Source of the DNA: Dactylonectria macrodidyma
Taxonomy: Eukaryota > Ascomycota > Sordariomycetes > Hypocreales > Nectriaceae
DNA: 64,000 bases
NCBI GenBank assembly: GCA_020744425.1
Contig: JAGMUV010000011.1
Location: forward strand, 1,860,001 to 1,924,000
Direction: 5' to 3'
The notes under the pieces are model-generated. The model saw only the letters and a list, made by a program, of their open reading frames with translations. It did no database searches and was not told where the DNA came from. The position numbers and the translations under genes were made by a program. This document shows positions 47,286-60,300 of the stretch, one piece after another; within the stretch, counting starts at the first letter, position 1, and each line of letters begins with the position of its first letter.

Positions 47286-49162
47286 ATGTATATAATAAGC
47301 AAGCGTGTAATATAAGCGAGCGTATAATATAAGCGAGCGCGCACTTTTCTCTACTCTTTAATACAGATTTACTAATAAAAATATAATAAAGCATCTAATT
47401 AATTAAAACTAATCGCTATACTCTTCTTTAGAAGTCTTAATTATAGTCTAATAGGTCCTTACATTATGACCTATCTTTCTATAAGTTCTATAGCGCCTTT
47501 CCTTTAGTAGTGCTAACCTCCTTTAACTACTACTTCTTAATAATTTAGCCACTACCTATATATTAACATCCTTCTGATTTATCTCATCCCTCCCTTTATC
47601 TAAAGTTATCTTTCTTCTTTTATATAAGCAGGTTCTTTTTATTTTATACTATTTACTAAGAGTCTTATTCGCTTATTAAAGGATCTGGATTTCGGCTTTT
47701 AATAGGGCATTCTGATATATTATTGCCTTTATTCCCTTTAAAAGTAACTTAAGTGCTTTAAGGATTGAGGCTAGAGAGTTACTTTAATGCCTTCTTATTT
47801 ATCTTTTAAAGTATTTAAACTAAGAGCTAGCCTTAAGTATGGTCTTTAGTGTCTTTAAGATCTAAGGGTTAGGGAGGTTAGCCTCTTCTCTAACTAGTAT
47901 TAAAGTCTATAACTATACATTAAGCTTAGATATAATATTTTCTAAGTTTAGAGGAATAAGTCTAGCCCTTTAAAAACCTCCTTTAATATTACTCCTTATT
48001 ATAGTAGCTTTATAAGCAGTATAGAAGGCTAAGAAGAACTCAGTCTTTAAAACATAAGTTATAGAGCATCTAATTAATCGCTTAATTACTTAACCGTAAG
48101 CTTATTTAAGTAGCTTAAAGCACCTAACATTAAGAGACTAAAGTAAATAAGATAAATAAAGCAGTATATAAAGTATAATAATATAGTTCTCTTTATAATA
48201 TTTCTTAAAGTTAATAGAGTAATAACTTTTATACTTATTAAGGATTAGAAGATAATAATAGCTAATTAATCGATCCTTTATATATTAATTAAAGTGCTTA
48301 AGTTATTTAAGACCTATCTTATTATTAATTTAGCTATTTTTAGTTATTATAATAGCTTAATTGCTTAAGAGGTTGCTTTCTTAGTACTAGTTAGTAAAGT
48401 AATATTAGCTTATAACTATAATGAATGGCTAAATTGCCTAGCCTTTTGCATTAATTGCTTAAATGACTATAACCTATTCCCAGTTTCTAAACTAGACTGA
48501 TTTTAGGTTTTTATACCTTTCTATACTTATAATAACCATTCTACTTATAATAAAGCCTATTATAAAGCTAGTCTTATTAAAGTTATAAATATTAATAAGG
48601 TTAATACTATACTTTATAATTATATTCTCTATAAGCCTGAACTAATTATAAATAATAGTTAGATCTTTATATTTAGCTCTTTAATAGTTATATTTATAAA
48701 AAAAACGCATCTTAAGGTCTAATTATTATTTAATGAAGTTAGAAGCCTAGTGCTTACTAATAGGTAATATATTACGTTTAGTAAGCAGTCAGTTAGCTAT
48801 TTCTTTAATATTACACAATCGTAGGGAAAACCCTTATAAATCTAGATTAAGAATGAATTAAATAATAATCTATTCTTCTAGATCGGATAGTTTTCTTAAA
48901 TTCAGTATAATATCGCATTAGGAAGGAATGCTATTATACTAGCATTCTAAAGTGCAGTAAGAGACTATATAGATATTTAAAGTGCAAAAGGGAGTTAATT
49001 AAGAGTCTTTCTTAAGGGCTTAAAGGGCAAGATTAATATTTGCCTTATTAATTAAGGATAATATAATTTATAGTTAAGAAAATTAATTTAAAAGATAAAA
49101 TTCAGTAGTTAAAAGAAAAAGTACGCGCTCGCTTGTTTTATACACTCGCTTATTATATACAT
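47286..49162 (-). mobile_element. Full-length pogo/Fot1 transposon (1,877 bp)
   Basis: Ends atgtatataataagc and ttattatatacat, with TA on both sides (47,284-47,285 and 49,163-49,164). Copy B has the matching empty site. The multiple gcgagcg motifs inside the ends resemble those of the MITEs. One transposase remnant fills the inside on the minus strand. Confidence 0.9.
47350..49080 (-). pseudogene. pogo/Fot1-type DDE transposase, RIP-inactivated
   Basis: About 540 codons on the minus strand. Order: helix-turn-helix Tc5-type region (KEIANQLLTKRN, then ASNFIK, near 48,750-48,850); first catalytic block YNFNKTSF (family NFDETGF) near 48,563-48,590; NREW-like RNWEQV; second block LLILNKYKSY (family DGH.SH); third block LLQSLNVRCF (family LQPLDVGCF). 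It ends with the post-catalytic arm (AYKATIIRSNIKGGF, then IPLN) and a basic Cys/His-poor tail. Each of the three catalytic Asp reads Asn, and all stops are TAA or TAG. The enzyme would cut and paste the element at TA sites. Confidence 0.87.
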
Positions 49163-49309
49163 TACTCTTACTTATATTATAATTATATATATTACTAAGT
49201 CTTTCTATTTACTCTTAGCCTCTTATTAATAGATGCATATAATTAATTAAATAAAAAGCTTTATTACTTTTATTTTAAATAGTCTGATTTCCTTATTTTA
49301 ATAGAATAC

Positions 49310-49711
49310 TGTATTAAGCAAGGGGACAAGAGGGACACCACTACCTAAAGTAACAGATACTATAAAGTAAGCAGGATGCGTAGCTAAGCGAGAGTAAACA
49401 AGACTTATAAAATAAAACAGATAAAAAGAGGGCTAGAGCTATAATTAAGCAGCTAGTTAGAAAGTAAATCAGATATTCTAATTAATTAAATAAATCTTAT
49501 TATAATAATATTAAAAATAATTTAATAACTTAAAAATAAAAGTAAGTAAGAATATAATTAATTACTATTTATATTTAAGTTATCTCTGCCTTTTATTTTA
49601 GACTAACTCCTATTATCCTTATTAATAGCTTTATTAAGACTAGTACTTAAATTAGTTAGCTAATTAAAATGTCTAGGCTATTCTAGCTAGTAGGCCCTTA
49701 GCTTTAATACA
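49310..49711 (-). repeat. 3' LTR of large gypsy copy B (402 bp)
   Basis: Reverse complement of the LTR at 33,681-34,082, same length. It joins copy A on its left to copy B internal sequence on its right. Confidence 0.87.
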
Positions 49712-49989
49712 TTCCTCTTTATATAGTTAGCGCTTTATCCTTATAAGCCTAAAGACTATAGATAATAAAGAGAAAAAGAGCCTTAATAAATAAAGGAAAT
49801 AATAAGAAAAGAAAGACAATATATATAAATCTAATATTTAAGTATAGTTAATTAACTAGAATCTAGCTTATATTTATTCTTTTAAAATTATAGTAATTAT
49901 AAAAGAGGGTCTAAAAGGAATTTAAGTACTAAGGTTATATTAAGGATAGTAAATAAAGTTATAAAAGTAGCTATAATAAGAACTCTTTA

Positions 49990-52294
49990 GTAAAATTAAC
50001 TATAGAGTATATAAAGAGACTAGGAAGTATTCGATTAAGTAGTATCTTTTAGTGAATTAGATAATTAAGATATATTAGTAAGTCTAGTAAGCGTAGAGGC
50101 AGATAGTAGTAATAATCCTTAGGCAGGTCTTAGAAGTAAAGTGCGAGTTAATTCGTATATAGTAACACAATCAGCCCGAGAGAGCCTGGTAGGAGGAGGA
50201 GGAGCTAATCTTAACCTTAAGGTATTTATAATAGCATCCTATTAAGATAAGGAAATTAGACTATCTAAGATAAAAGTAGTAAAGCTTCTTATTTAATTAA
50301 TTATATATATTTATTAGTAAAAGGCTAGGAATAAATAGAGAGACTTAGTAGTATATATAGTTATAATATAAGCAGAGGTATTAATATTATTCTTCTTTAT
50401 AGTTTCTATAGCTTCTTTAGCTATTAGTTTAATAATATAAACTCTTTTAATTCTATTTATAAGTACTTAGTTAAAAACAGCCTTAGTATAATTATTAGTA
50501 TAAATAATCTAACTATTAGCCTTCTTCTTTAATAATATCCATTTTATAGTAATATCCTTACTAGTCTTCTTCTACTTCTTATTAATAGCCCCTTCATTCG
50601 AATTATCTAAGTTACTATAGTTATCGCTAGCTATTAGAGCAGGGGTTATATAAGGCAGAACCATCCGATTAAATGAATTCATAATACCTAAGCTAGGTTT
50701 AGAAACGAATAGTAAAATTAGAAGAGTTCTAAAGCATTAGGATTTTAAGGTTATTACTAGCTCTAGGTCCTATACTAATTAGTTAATAAGTTCCTAGTTA
50801 GTATTAAGAGTGCGTAAAGCAGTTATATAGGATTCAGATAGATTAAGGATCTTAATGATTTAGCTTAGTTTAAAAAGGGTAATAGACTCTTTAAATATTA
50901 TAGTATTAGTAAGTATAATTATTAATTAAGAGTCCTTAGTCTAGTTCCTAATAGTAGGAAAGTCAGTCTAGTAAATTAGCTAGTAACTGCTTAGTTTAGT
51001 AAGGATAATAGTAGGTCTTTTAAATAGCAAACTGTAAATAGAGTAATAAGAGAAGGGCATAGAAAATACTACTTTACTATACTTATATTTAGTAATAGTG
51101 ACTTTTCTAAACCTAAGTTTATTATAAATAGCTATTAAAAACCAGGTCTTAACCCGCTCTTAGCTAATAAAGAGAGTGACTTTAGATAGCTTAAGCAATT
51201 AATTAAATAGACTGATAAGCCAATCTCTTTATAAGAGGGCGTATTCTCCTTCTACTAGTCGCTTCTTAGTACCTAGAGTTACTAAAGATAGATTTATATA
51301 TAAATAGATCCTAAGTTATATAGCTTTAGTCATACTTTATAAGTTTAAGAATATAAAGTAAATAGCTAGGTATTTGCATTTAAAACTGCTTAGTTAATTA
51401 ACTATAGAAGTGTAAAATATATTAAAGTCATAGGAGTAGCCCATTTTAATTAAGACTAAGCACTAAGCATAAGTAAATACTTTCTAGTAATTAAGTAAGA
51501 TATAGCCTCCTAGAGTATTATAGTAAAAGACTTAGCTAGAGTATTAATTAAAGATATATAATGCTTAATAGAAGTCCTTATAGTTAACTAAGCTAATTAT
51601 AAAACGCTAGTTAAAGATATCTTACTTAATAGTATAATAGCCAGAGTTATAGTAAGAGTTTAGTATGCATTTAGTAATAAGGTCCTTAAAGAGCAAGCAC
51701 TTATATATTTAATTAACTAGATCTATTATCTTCTTAAGTAGATTTATTATAACTATAGAAGCACTATCTAGAAGCAGAGTTAGAAACACTATAATAATAT
51801 CCTCTAGTCTATATATAATTATAGTTAGGAAGTCTCTAAGTCCTTCCTTACTAGCTTAAGCATTATCCTATAGCTTCTTATAAAGGTCTTAGAAGTAAAA
51901 AGTATATTCCTTTTAAAATACTCTAAAAGGCATAGCATTATCCTTATATAAAGGTTATATTAATACAGCCTTTATAAGCTTAAAGTCTTTATAATTACTA
52001 TATATATTAATTGTCCTTTCTTTATTAGACTTAGGCCATTCTATATAAAGGTATAATAAGGCTAGTTAATTAACTATAATATCCTTTAGCTACTTAGCTA
52101 AGGATGCTTCTAAAGCGTAATAGAACGATCCCTTTCTATAGTTAATAATAGCGATTTCCTTGCTTTAAGTAGAATAAGCCTTTAGTAGGAAGTAGGTTTG
52201 TTTATTATTAATAGGGCTGCTTATAGTAAAGGCGCTTAATAGAAAGAAGAGTAAAGGATTTATTTAAAAAAAGGCTAGGTTAAAAGGAGGTCAT
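49990..52294 (-). pseudogene. Large gypsy copy B, sense accessory frame, about 768 codons (unknown function)
   Basis: One minus-strand frame can be read from a plausible ATG at 52,294 (MTSFQPSLF, reading one TAA as former Gln) to about 49,990. Its stops are nearly all TAA or TAG at plausible former Gln or Trp codons. Clear stretches include KGSFYYALEASLAK, YRLEDIIIVFLTLLLDSAS, SLVTLGTKKRLVEGEYALL, and ASDNYSNLDNSNEGAINKK followed by a Lys-rich patch. Near the C-terminus is a Pro run (LAPPPPTRLSRADC). No transmembrane-rich envelope-like profile and no domain I recognise. It lies downstream of pol, same strand, inside the LTRs, and is shared by copy A, so it belongs to the element. Confidence 0.6.
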
Positions 52295-52949
52295 TTAGTA
52301 ATAAATTATTTAATTAAATAAATTATAAAGTCATTTAATAACTTAATATTATAATAATAGTGAGATAAAGGAAATAAAGGGTTATAATTAAAGAAAGGAA
52401 GGGATTTACTATAATTAGTAGTAAGGTTTTAAAGATAGGTTTTTTAAGACTAAGTAATGCAGGCTTATAAGCATTAGTAAAGTAAGCAGAAATGAAGGTA
52501 AGTAACTAGCTTAAAAAAGTAAAGGGATTAAAGAGCAGAAGGTTATAATAATGAGGTTCTTATAGTAAGCAGTAGAGAGAGGTTAGAAGTAAAAGCTTAG
52601 CTAAGAAGAAAGGGGTTTTCTAAAAGCGCTATCTAAGCTAGTTTAAGAGCAGCATTTAATTAAGCAAACGTACTAAACAGTTATAGTTAAAGAGCAATGA
52701 GTTCTGTGAATAGCAGTTATTATAAGAAGAGAGGTTGAGTTATATAGAAGAGAAAGAGAAGAGAAAGAAACAGCTTTTAAAGTCTTAAGTAGCAGGAGGT
52801 TGTTTATTTTCCCTACTGGCTATAATTCACTTAATATACATTAATCTTAGTATATGCATTTCCTTTACTTTAAAATACTTCTTTTTCTCCCTTTCCTTTC
52901 CCTCCCTTTTTCTTCCTCTTTATACTTTATTAATATTACTTAATTAACT

Positions 52950-54300
52950 TATTAATAATAGCTTCTTCTAACTTCTACCTTTCTAACATTACTAAGGTCT
53001 ATTAAAGAGCCCTTCTTAATATATACATCTATATAGCTAGTTAATTAGAAAGTGATAAATTCTCCTTTTATATTAATTTAACTTAAAATAGCTACTATAA
53101 GACTTTATTAACTAAAAAGGAATAAAAGGAGGCTCGCTTTATATTAGTAAGTATTCTCCCTTACTTAAGACTATTTAATTTAATAGTTCTATAATTCGAA
53201 AAGCACTTTACTATTTAGATTTACTTATATATAGCCCTTAACTATAGTAATCTCCCTCTCTTTATTAAGTTCGCCCTTAAGGGAGAGTTACTTAATATTA
53301 ACTCTACTAAGAGGTATATCTAAGCCTAGATTTATAAGAATAAGATAGCTAATACAGTCTTAAAATACTTAATAAAATATATCTCTAACTAGCCCCTTCA
53401 GTTAGTATATATTCTTACTAACTTAGGCTATTCTTATAAGTATTTTATTAAAGAACTACTCTACTAACCTAAGTATAAGAAGGCTTTAATTATTACTTTC
53501 TTTAAATACTAAAATCCGCTACTCTATAAGTACTATATTTAATTAAGTATTTTAAATTACTTTATAACTAAAGAATATTATATATAGCCATTTTATACTT
53601 ATTAATCTATTTTAGAGTTTATAAATAGGAAATATACGAATTATATTTAGAATACTAATTCTTAATGCGAATAGTCTTTTCTTAATAGGTATTTAACTTC
53701 TAAGCCTAGTTTTAGTACCTCTCTTAACCTCTTATTTAAAAAGAAGTGTCCTATTAACTCTAATGATCAGACAGTAAGTATTCTTAATTATATAAGCTGC
53801 TCTCACATTTCTAATGAATTCCCCTTAGCTTAAGAAGATAAGTCCCTTTATAATAAAGCTATTTAGAATGCTAAGAAGCGCGCTACTTAGAACGAATCTT
53901 TAGGCTTTTCTAAAGCTTAAGTCTTTATAGTTTAGTTTATTAGTAATAGTTTAGAGTTAAATCAGTTAATTAACCTAGTTTAACTTATTTCTTATATACT
54001 AGACTCCTTTATTTAGTAGCTTTAATGCTTAACTTAATTACTATAGTATAAGATAAATAGGATTCTATTAGTTAGCTCTTTTATAATTGACTTTTCCCTT
54101 ATATAAGGTATGCTTATCTATCTATAATACTATATCTAATTCGCCATCCTAAACAAGTATAGCTTTTATAGCTTTTTCTTTATTTTATAGCTTTAGAATT
54201 ATTTAATTAACTAGTTTATATACTTTATATATTAATCCTAATGCCTATTTAATCTTAAGTTTAATTTTTTAAGCTATAAGTTTATATAGCCTTTAACTAG
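52950..54300 (+). pseudogene. Large gypsy copy B, antisense accessory frame (unknown function)
   Basis: A plus-strand frame running against pol. Best stretches: QLVYILTNLGYSYKYFIKEL near 53,400-53,450; TNYIQNTNS, CEQSFLNRYLTSKPSF near 53,640-53,720; SNEFPLA, then EDKSLYNKAIQNAKKRAT and ESLGFSKAQ near 53,810-53,930. Stops are TAA and TAG at likely former Gln and Trp codons, and fewer than in the opposite register (about 10 against 16 in the first 150 codons). It is divergent from the sense accessory frame, with about 650 bp between them. Not recognised; its ends are approximate. Confidence 0.5.
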
Positions 54301-54399
54301 CCAGAATATTAGTAAGTAGTAACTATTTATCTTTTCTTACTTCTTATACTATACCCCTCTTTAAAATAATAATAAGTATAAACTTTAGACTTATTATTA

Positions 54400-57300
54400 T
54401 TTCTTACTCCCTTATCTTACTTAAAGAGATTTAAACTAGTCTTTTTAAGCTTAGTCTCTATATAAGAGTTAGATTTCCAGTCTTCTCTTCTCTCTAGCAC
54501 TAGTGTTAATCAGTTAAAAGAGAACCTTAGGGCTTGTTTTTAATCCATCCTTCTCTCCTAGGCTCGTTTCCTCATCCTGATTTATTTAATTAACTGATCT
54601 AGCTTAAGGATTGCTATAAAAAAAGCACTCCTAGTAAGAGGGAGCTAAAGAATCATTATCTGGATTCTACTAGCCATCTTTATTTTATTAAAACACTTTA
54701 AGGTATTCCCTATAGTAAGTAATGCTAAGTAGCAGCCTATCTAGGGTTTCTAAGTAATACTAGCCTTTTTCTAAGGCTATTTTAATCCTATATAGCCCCT
54801 ACTATCTAGGCTTAAACTTAACTACTATAAAAAGGTCGGTTTTTCTAGGGTTATTATACTATAATACTAAGTCACTAACCTTTAGTAGGGCTTTTCTTAA
54901 AGCATAAGGAAATCCTTAATCTTTCCTTACTACTTTCCTCTTTCTAAACTTAGTAACCCTTTGCCTTATAATTTCTATATTCTTATCTAAAAAAGAAAGA
55001 GTGCGGATTCTAACTATAAACATTTAATTAGATATTTTCATATTATCCTAAGGGATTATCCTCTATATAAGCACATCCCCTTCTAGTAAAAGACTTAGTT
55101 TATACTTATATAATAAGTATATAAGAGTATAGCTATAGGATGCCCTTAATAATACTCTATTTATAAATAGAATAGCTAAGAGGTTAACTAACTAATTCCT
55201 AATCCTTAGAGCATCTATCTTCTTAATATAAAATATAATATTACTATAGCCTAATTCAATTAACCCATTTGCCTTAGTATTATATATAGAAATATACACA
55301 GTCCGTATACTTAGGTTTCTTAGGATATCTATAAGGCCTTATTAATATTCTAACCTATTATTAATAATTATTATAATAAATATCTTATAATAAGAAAAGA
55401 TCTTTCTTAAGAATAAGCGTATATAAAAGGCTTTAAGTAACTTTAGAGCTTTAGCTTTAATCTATTTAGTAAGGTTATATCTAGCTTTTAGTAAGTACTT
55501 CTTACCTTAAGACTCTTTAAGATATTAAGTGTCTATATAAATCTTTATTATAAGATAGCCAGGTTTAGTAAATACTATAGGTTCCCTAGCCTATTATGCA
55601 TTATGGATTTAGTAAGTCTTATAAGCTAGAATGGCTGTATTCACATCCTTATAAAGGTTTAGCTAGTAGTATCTCTCTTTTAGAAGTCTTATAGTTTTCT
55701 CTCAGCCTTAATACTTATAGTCTTTATAGTATGATTTAATTAAATGCTTCTATATATCTTTATCTCTAATAACCAGCTTAGGGTCATAGTTTAGGTAAGT
55801 TATTTATAACTATAGGGTTCCTTTATAGAAGAAGAACCTTTTTGCTTTAAGGCGAAGACATGCGTATGCCTTATCTAATATATCCTTAGGGCATTATTAA
55901 GTCTATAAGAACCTCCTTAGAACCCTTAACTCATTAGTATATTCGTCTTTTAATGATTCTAGTAGTAGTTGAGCTTCTTACTGGGTTTCTACTGGGTTGA
56001 CTATAATAGCATTTAATTATCAGTTAATAAAGGCCTTAACATCCCCTTTAGCTTCTTGGTCTAGTTGATTAGATAGGCCTAGTGGTTTTCTGGATAGCCT
56101 ATTAGCTACCGTGTTCTTAATTCTAAGTATATATCAGACTATGAAATCGAAGAATAGTAAGTAACTGATCTATCTATTAACTAGCGCTCTTAGGATGTCT
56201 GTCCCTTTCTTATTAAGCTAATAGACTAATACTTAGGCGTCTATCTCTAATATAAAGTGAATTCTATATAAATATATATATAACTATTTAATTAAAAGTA
56301 GAATGCCTTAGTATTCTCTTTTTATAGTATTATAATTATATTCGCTTTAAGTCTATATACTAAATTCGAATCTCACTAGATAGTATTTACTATCTACTAC
56401 TTATATAAGAATATAACCCTAACTTAATAAGCTAGTATTAGCTATAAGAATGACCTCTTTATAACTAGAAGACAGGTTTAGAGTAATTAAGATAAGTACT
56501 AATAATAATTTATCCTTTAGTATTTATATAGCTTTAGCCTATAAATTACCTTAAATAAATTTAGCATCTTTTTTTAATAAACTTATTAATAGCTTTATAA
56601 TAGTTATATATCTAGCGACCCATATCTTATAGTAGCTAATAATTTCTAAGAATGCTCTGACTTTTATATTAGAGTTATAGTAAGTCTACTTAGTAATTTT
56701 AATAACTTTAGCTTCTTCTAGTAATCTCCTATAAGTACTATAAAGATACTTAACTATTAGAGCAGTTCATTTATAAAACTGTGATTTTAGTATAGAAATA
56801 GTATATCTAGCCAGTTTAATATTTAATAGGGTCTGATCCAGGTTAATTAAATAGTCTTTAATATACTGTCTAACTCCTGAGCTAGCTTCTTCATTATTAT
56901 AGGTTATAGTAAGTCCCTTTATTACTATATTATTAAAGAAAGCTATATAGATATCTAGTATTAAGTTAAATAAAATGCAAGTAATAATTCTTATAAATTA
57001 GGCCATAGAGTTAGTCGCTCCTTATAGTAGTATACATATTCTTAGCAGGCCTAATAGTATTATAAAAGTAGTTAAATCCTTACTTTCTTTAGCTAGACTG
57101 ACTTAGTCATATCCTAAGAAGAAGTCTAAGAATAATAATATCTAATACATTACTATATCTACTAAGAACTCCTTAGTACTAAGAGGGCTTAAGCTATTGT
57201 AAATAGTAATACGGTTTATCCTAATAGCTGAATTAATTAATCGGATTCTACTGTCCTTTTTTACTATAAGTATAAAGGGGTTCTTATAAGAGCTATGGCC

Positions 57301-60300
57301 TTCTTCTAGAATGCCTCTTTTAAATCACTAACGAAGTAAGTTAATAACCTTTTAATATAGCCCTAAAGGAATAAGAATGCTGCCTACTTACTAAGCCTTA
57401 TAAAGGACGACCTTAATAACTTATAGAAGAGCGATTACTAGGTTAACTCTTCTATAGTCCTTAAAGTCCTAGGCTAGCGCAGCCTCCTTATTATATAAGA
57501 TAGTAGCAAATATATCTTATTCTTCTTTAGATAAGGTCTTATTCATTTAATTAACTATTTTTACTAGCCTCTCTTTTATTAACTAACTCCCTTTCTCTAA
57601 GGTAGAGAATTTAAGTATAAGGAAGTTAGAATACTTACTCTCCTTTTCTATTTAGAAAGCAATCTCTACTATCTTCTTTAATTTCTAATAAGGGTTACCT
57701 TCTAATACTAAACTATTAGATAGTAAGTTATTAATTAAGTAGATCTTAATGCCTTTTTATTTATAAAGAGTATTTACTCTAATATATTAAGTATCTTTAT
57801 TAGAAGGCTGACTTTTCTTTAATCTCTTTTTCTTAATAGAGCGTTTTAAGCATTCTAATTCTTCTTATACATTAGTAATAGTATTAGTGTATTAAGTAAT
57901 TATACTAATAGTGAGGATTTGGATAACTTTAGTAAAGTCTTTTTAAGAAAGCATTCAGCTCTTCTTAAGGATATTATCATTCTTTAATAGGAAGTCATCT
58001 AGCTTATAGACTATTAGAGGATTGATTATAAGTAGTATTAATACTCTATACCTCGCTTCTCTAGGCATAGTGCGTTATATTTAACTGCTCTTATAATAAG
58101 AGTAATTAAGCGAATATTATCTAGATTAAAACAGATTATAAGTTGCTTTTAATTAATTAAATAATTAAATATGAGTTTACTAGCTCTAATAAATAGTATC
58201 CCTAGAATAAACAGAACTATGACTATTAAAGAGAGTGCTATATATAGCCAGATAGGTATATATGCATTTCTAAAGTATAGAGTTATAGCCGCTTCTTCTA
58301 CTATTAAGATCTTCTCTTTAGAATAGGAAGTTATAGAAGTACTAACTGGCTTAATATTAAGGCTATAGTATTAAGCCTATTTATAAGAAATGAGATTCCC
58401 TTCTAAGCCTAAATCTATTAATGCCTTTATTATAATGCCTTTAGGAACTTCTAGCCGGATAATTAGTCATAGAGTGTCTTATAAATATAATATCTTAAGT
58501 AAGTCAGATATATCTATAGAGTTAATTACTAAACTCAGAATCAATTAATTAATTAGACTCTCTTCTAGTTTTATATAATCTTAAGAGTTATTAATAAAAT
58601 AGATATTTCCTTTATTATCTTCTCTTAAGTAATATCCTAGATAAAAGTGCTTAAAAGCAGAGTTATCTAAGTTAGAAGAATGATTTTCATTAAATAACTT
58701 AACTATAGTAATAGCGAATTTAATATAATCCTTAGATAGGTTCTTATTATCCTTATATAATAATGCTAGAGCTACTTAATAGTAAGTATAGTTATCTATT
58801 TAATTAATTAATTCAGATATTACTATAGCTATAAGTGCTTTTCTCTTAAGTATAAATAGCTTAGTTAGCTATTTAGGGTTAATAAACTCTATTCTATTAA
58901 CTTATTTTATTACTATAGTATAATTATTTAAGTAAGCTTAGCCCAATCTCGTATTAATAAGCTTAAGGATAGTACTATAAGGTAAGGAGATCTTAACCCC
59001 TCTAACTGCATTAAGTAAGGTAGTAGCAGCCTTATAGTATTAATCTTAAGTAGAGTATGGGTTATTTATTCTGAATTATTCCCTAAATTTCATTTAATTA
59101 GCCAGTTTCTAATAGCTAAGGATCATTTTAAGAGTTATATCCTCTTCTTTTATAAGGACTATAGAAGTTAGTAGTAGCTCTACTTACTCTATCTTGCCTC
59201 TTTGCCTCTTATTATTATAAGTATTAACTAATACTTCTTATTTATTACTATATTCCTTTATTATTTTATAATTACCTTCTTTAGGGCTAAAGTAAACCTT
59301 TTTAAGTATAGGAATGACTTAGACTTAATAGATAGAGAGGTACTCTTTTAATTGCTCACTCTCCTCTTCTAGATAGTTTAAGATAAAGATTAGGTTAGTC
59401 TTTATAATAGGTTCTATTAGAGTAATAGAGGAAGTGGTTATTATATTCATTTAATTAACTAATCTAATAATATATAAGTATAGCTTATTAAATATTTCTT
59501 ACTTATATCTTAAAGGAGTCTAATTATATATAGACTTAACTAAGCTCTTAATATCCGCTACTTAGGTTATATAGAGGGGATTATTAGTATAAGTTAAAGT
59601 AATAACTACTAATCATTAAACATAAGATTCCCTTTAGAAAGCTACTACTAAGTATAGTAGTAAATACTGCCTATTGCTTACTTCTAATTAATAAAAGCCT
59701 GCTTTAAAATCATATTCTATATACCCTCTTTTAAAGTTATATACTAAGTATTTACATTAGTCAGAGTAGTGGCCTAGGACTTAATAATACTAACATCCTT
59801 TTATCCTATTAAATAATAAGGTAGCATTTACTATAAGTAAGGACTTATTATCTAATTAATTAAATAGATTTACTAAGACTTAGTTAACTATAATATTCTT
59901 TATAGCTTTATTACGTCTTCTATAACTCTCTTACTAGTACTAGAAGGTTATGACTAAGTCTTGGTTAGTCTTCTTTATTAAGGCTAAGTAAACCTATAAT
60001 AACTTAAAGCTATATATTAAGTTATTAATAGGGTTATTAAAACTGGTTACTAGCAGTAGCTGAACAGTCAGGCTAGTGAGTATTTATATACTATAAAGAG
60101 GGACGTGAGCTAGTAGTAATGGGTATTAGAAGGTTACTAGCTTAAAAGGGGTCATTATAGACTGTAGTTTCATTTAATTAAATAGATAGCTAGGACCAGA
60201 TCGTTCCTTAATAGCTATGTCTATATTCAGGCAGAAAATAATATACTAGTATAGAGTCTTATACTCTAGCTAACCTAACTCAATCAGACTCTTATTACTC

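Larger units (their letters stand above)
33681..49309 (+). mobile_element. Large Ty3/gypsy element, copy A (3' end interrupted by copy B)
   Basis: 5' LTR at 33,681-34,082 and pol on the plus strand, followed by two extra reading frames. Its sequence is the reverse complement of copy B from about 34,543 to 49,309. It is interrupted by two MITEs (34,117-34,994), a solo LTR (39,878-40,436), another MITE (40,874-41,309) and a pogo element (47,286-49,162). At 49,309 it is cut by copy B, so its own 3' end lies beyond the window. It is more heavily RIP-mutated than copy B. Confidence 0.82.
45361..49309 (+). pseudogene. Large gypsy copy A, sense accessory frame (split by pogo)
   Basis: Counterpart of the copy B minus-strand frame 49,990-52,294. 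The presumed ATG has become ATA (position about 45,361). The frame is interrupted by the pogo element at 47,286-49,162, resumes at 49,165 and is cut at 49,309 by copy B. Function unknown. Confidence 0.5.

Noticed and set aside
48380..48960. A plus-strand protein inside the pogo element
   Set aside because: The minus strand reads as a complete pogo/Fot1 transposase; plus-strand openness is an artefact of AT-rich sequence.
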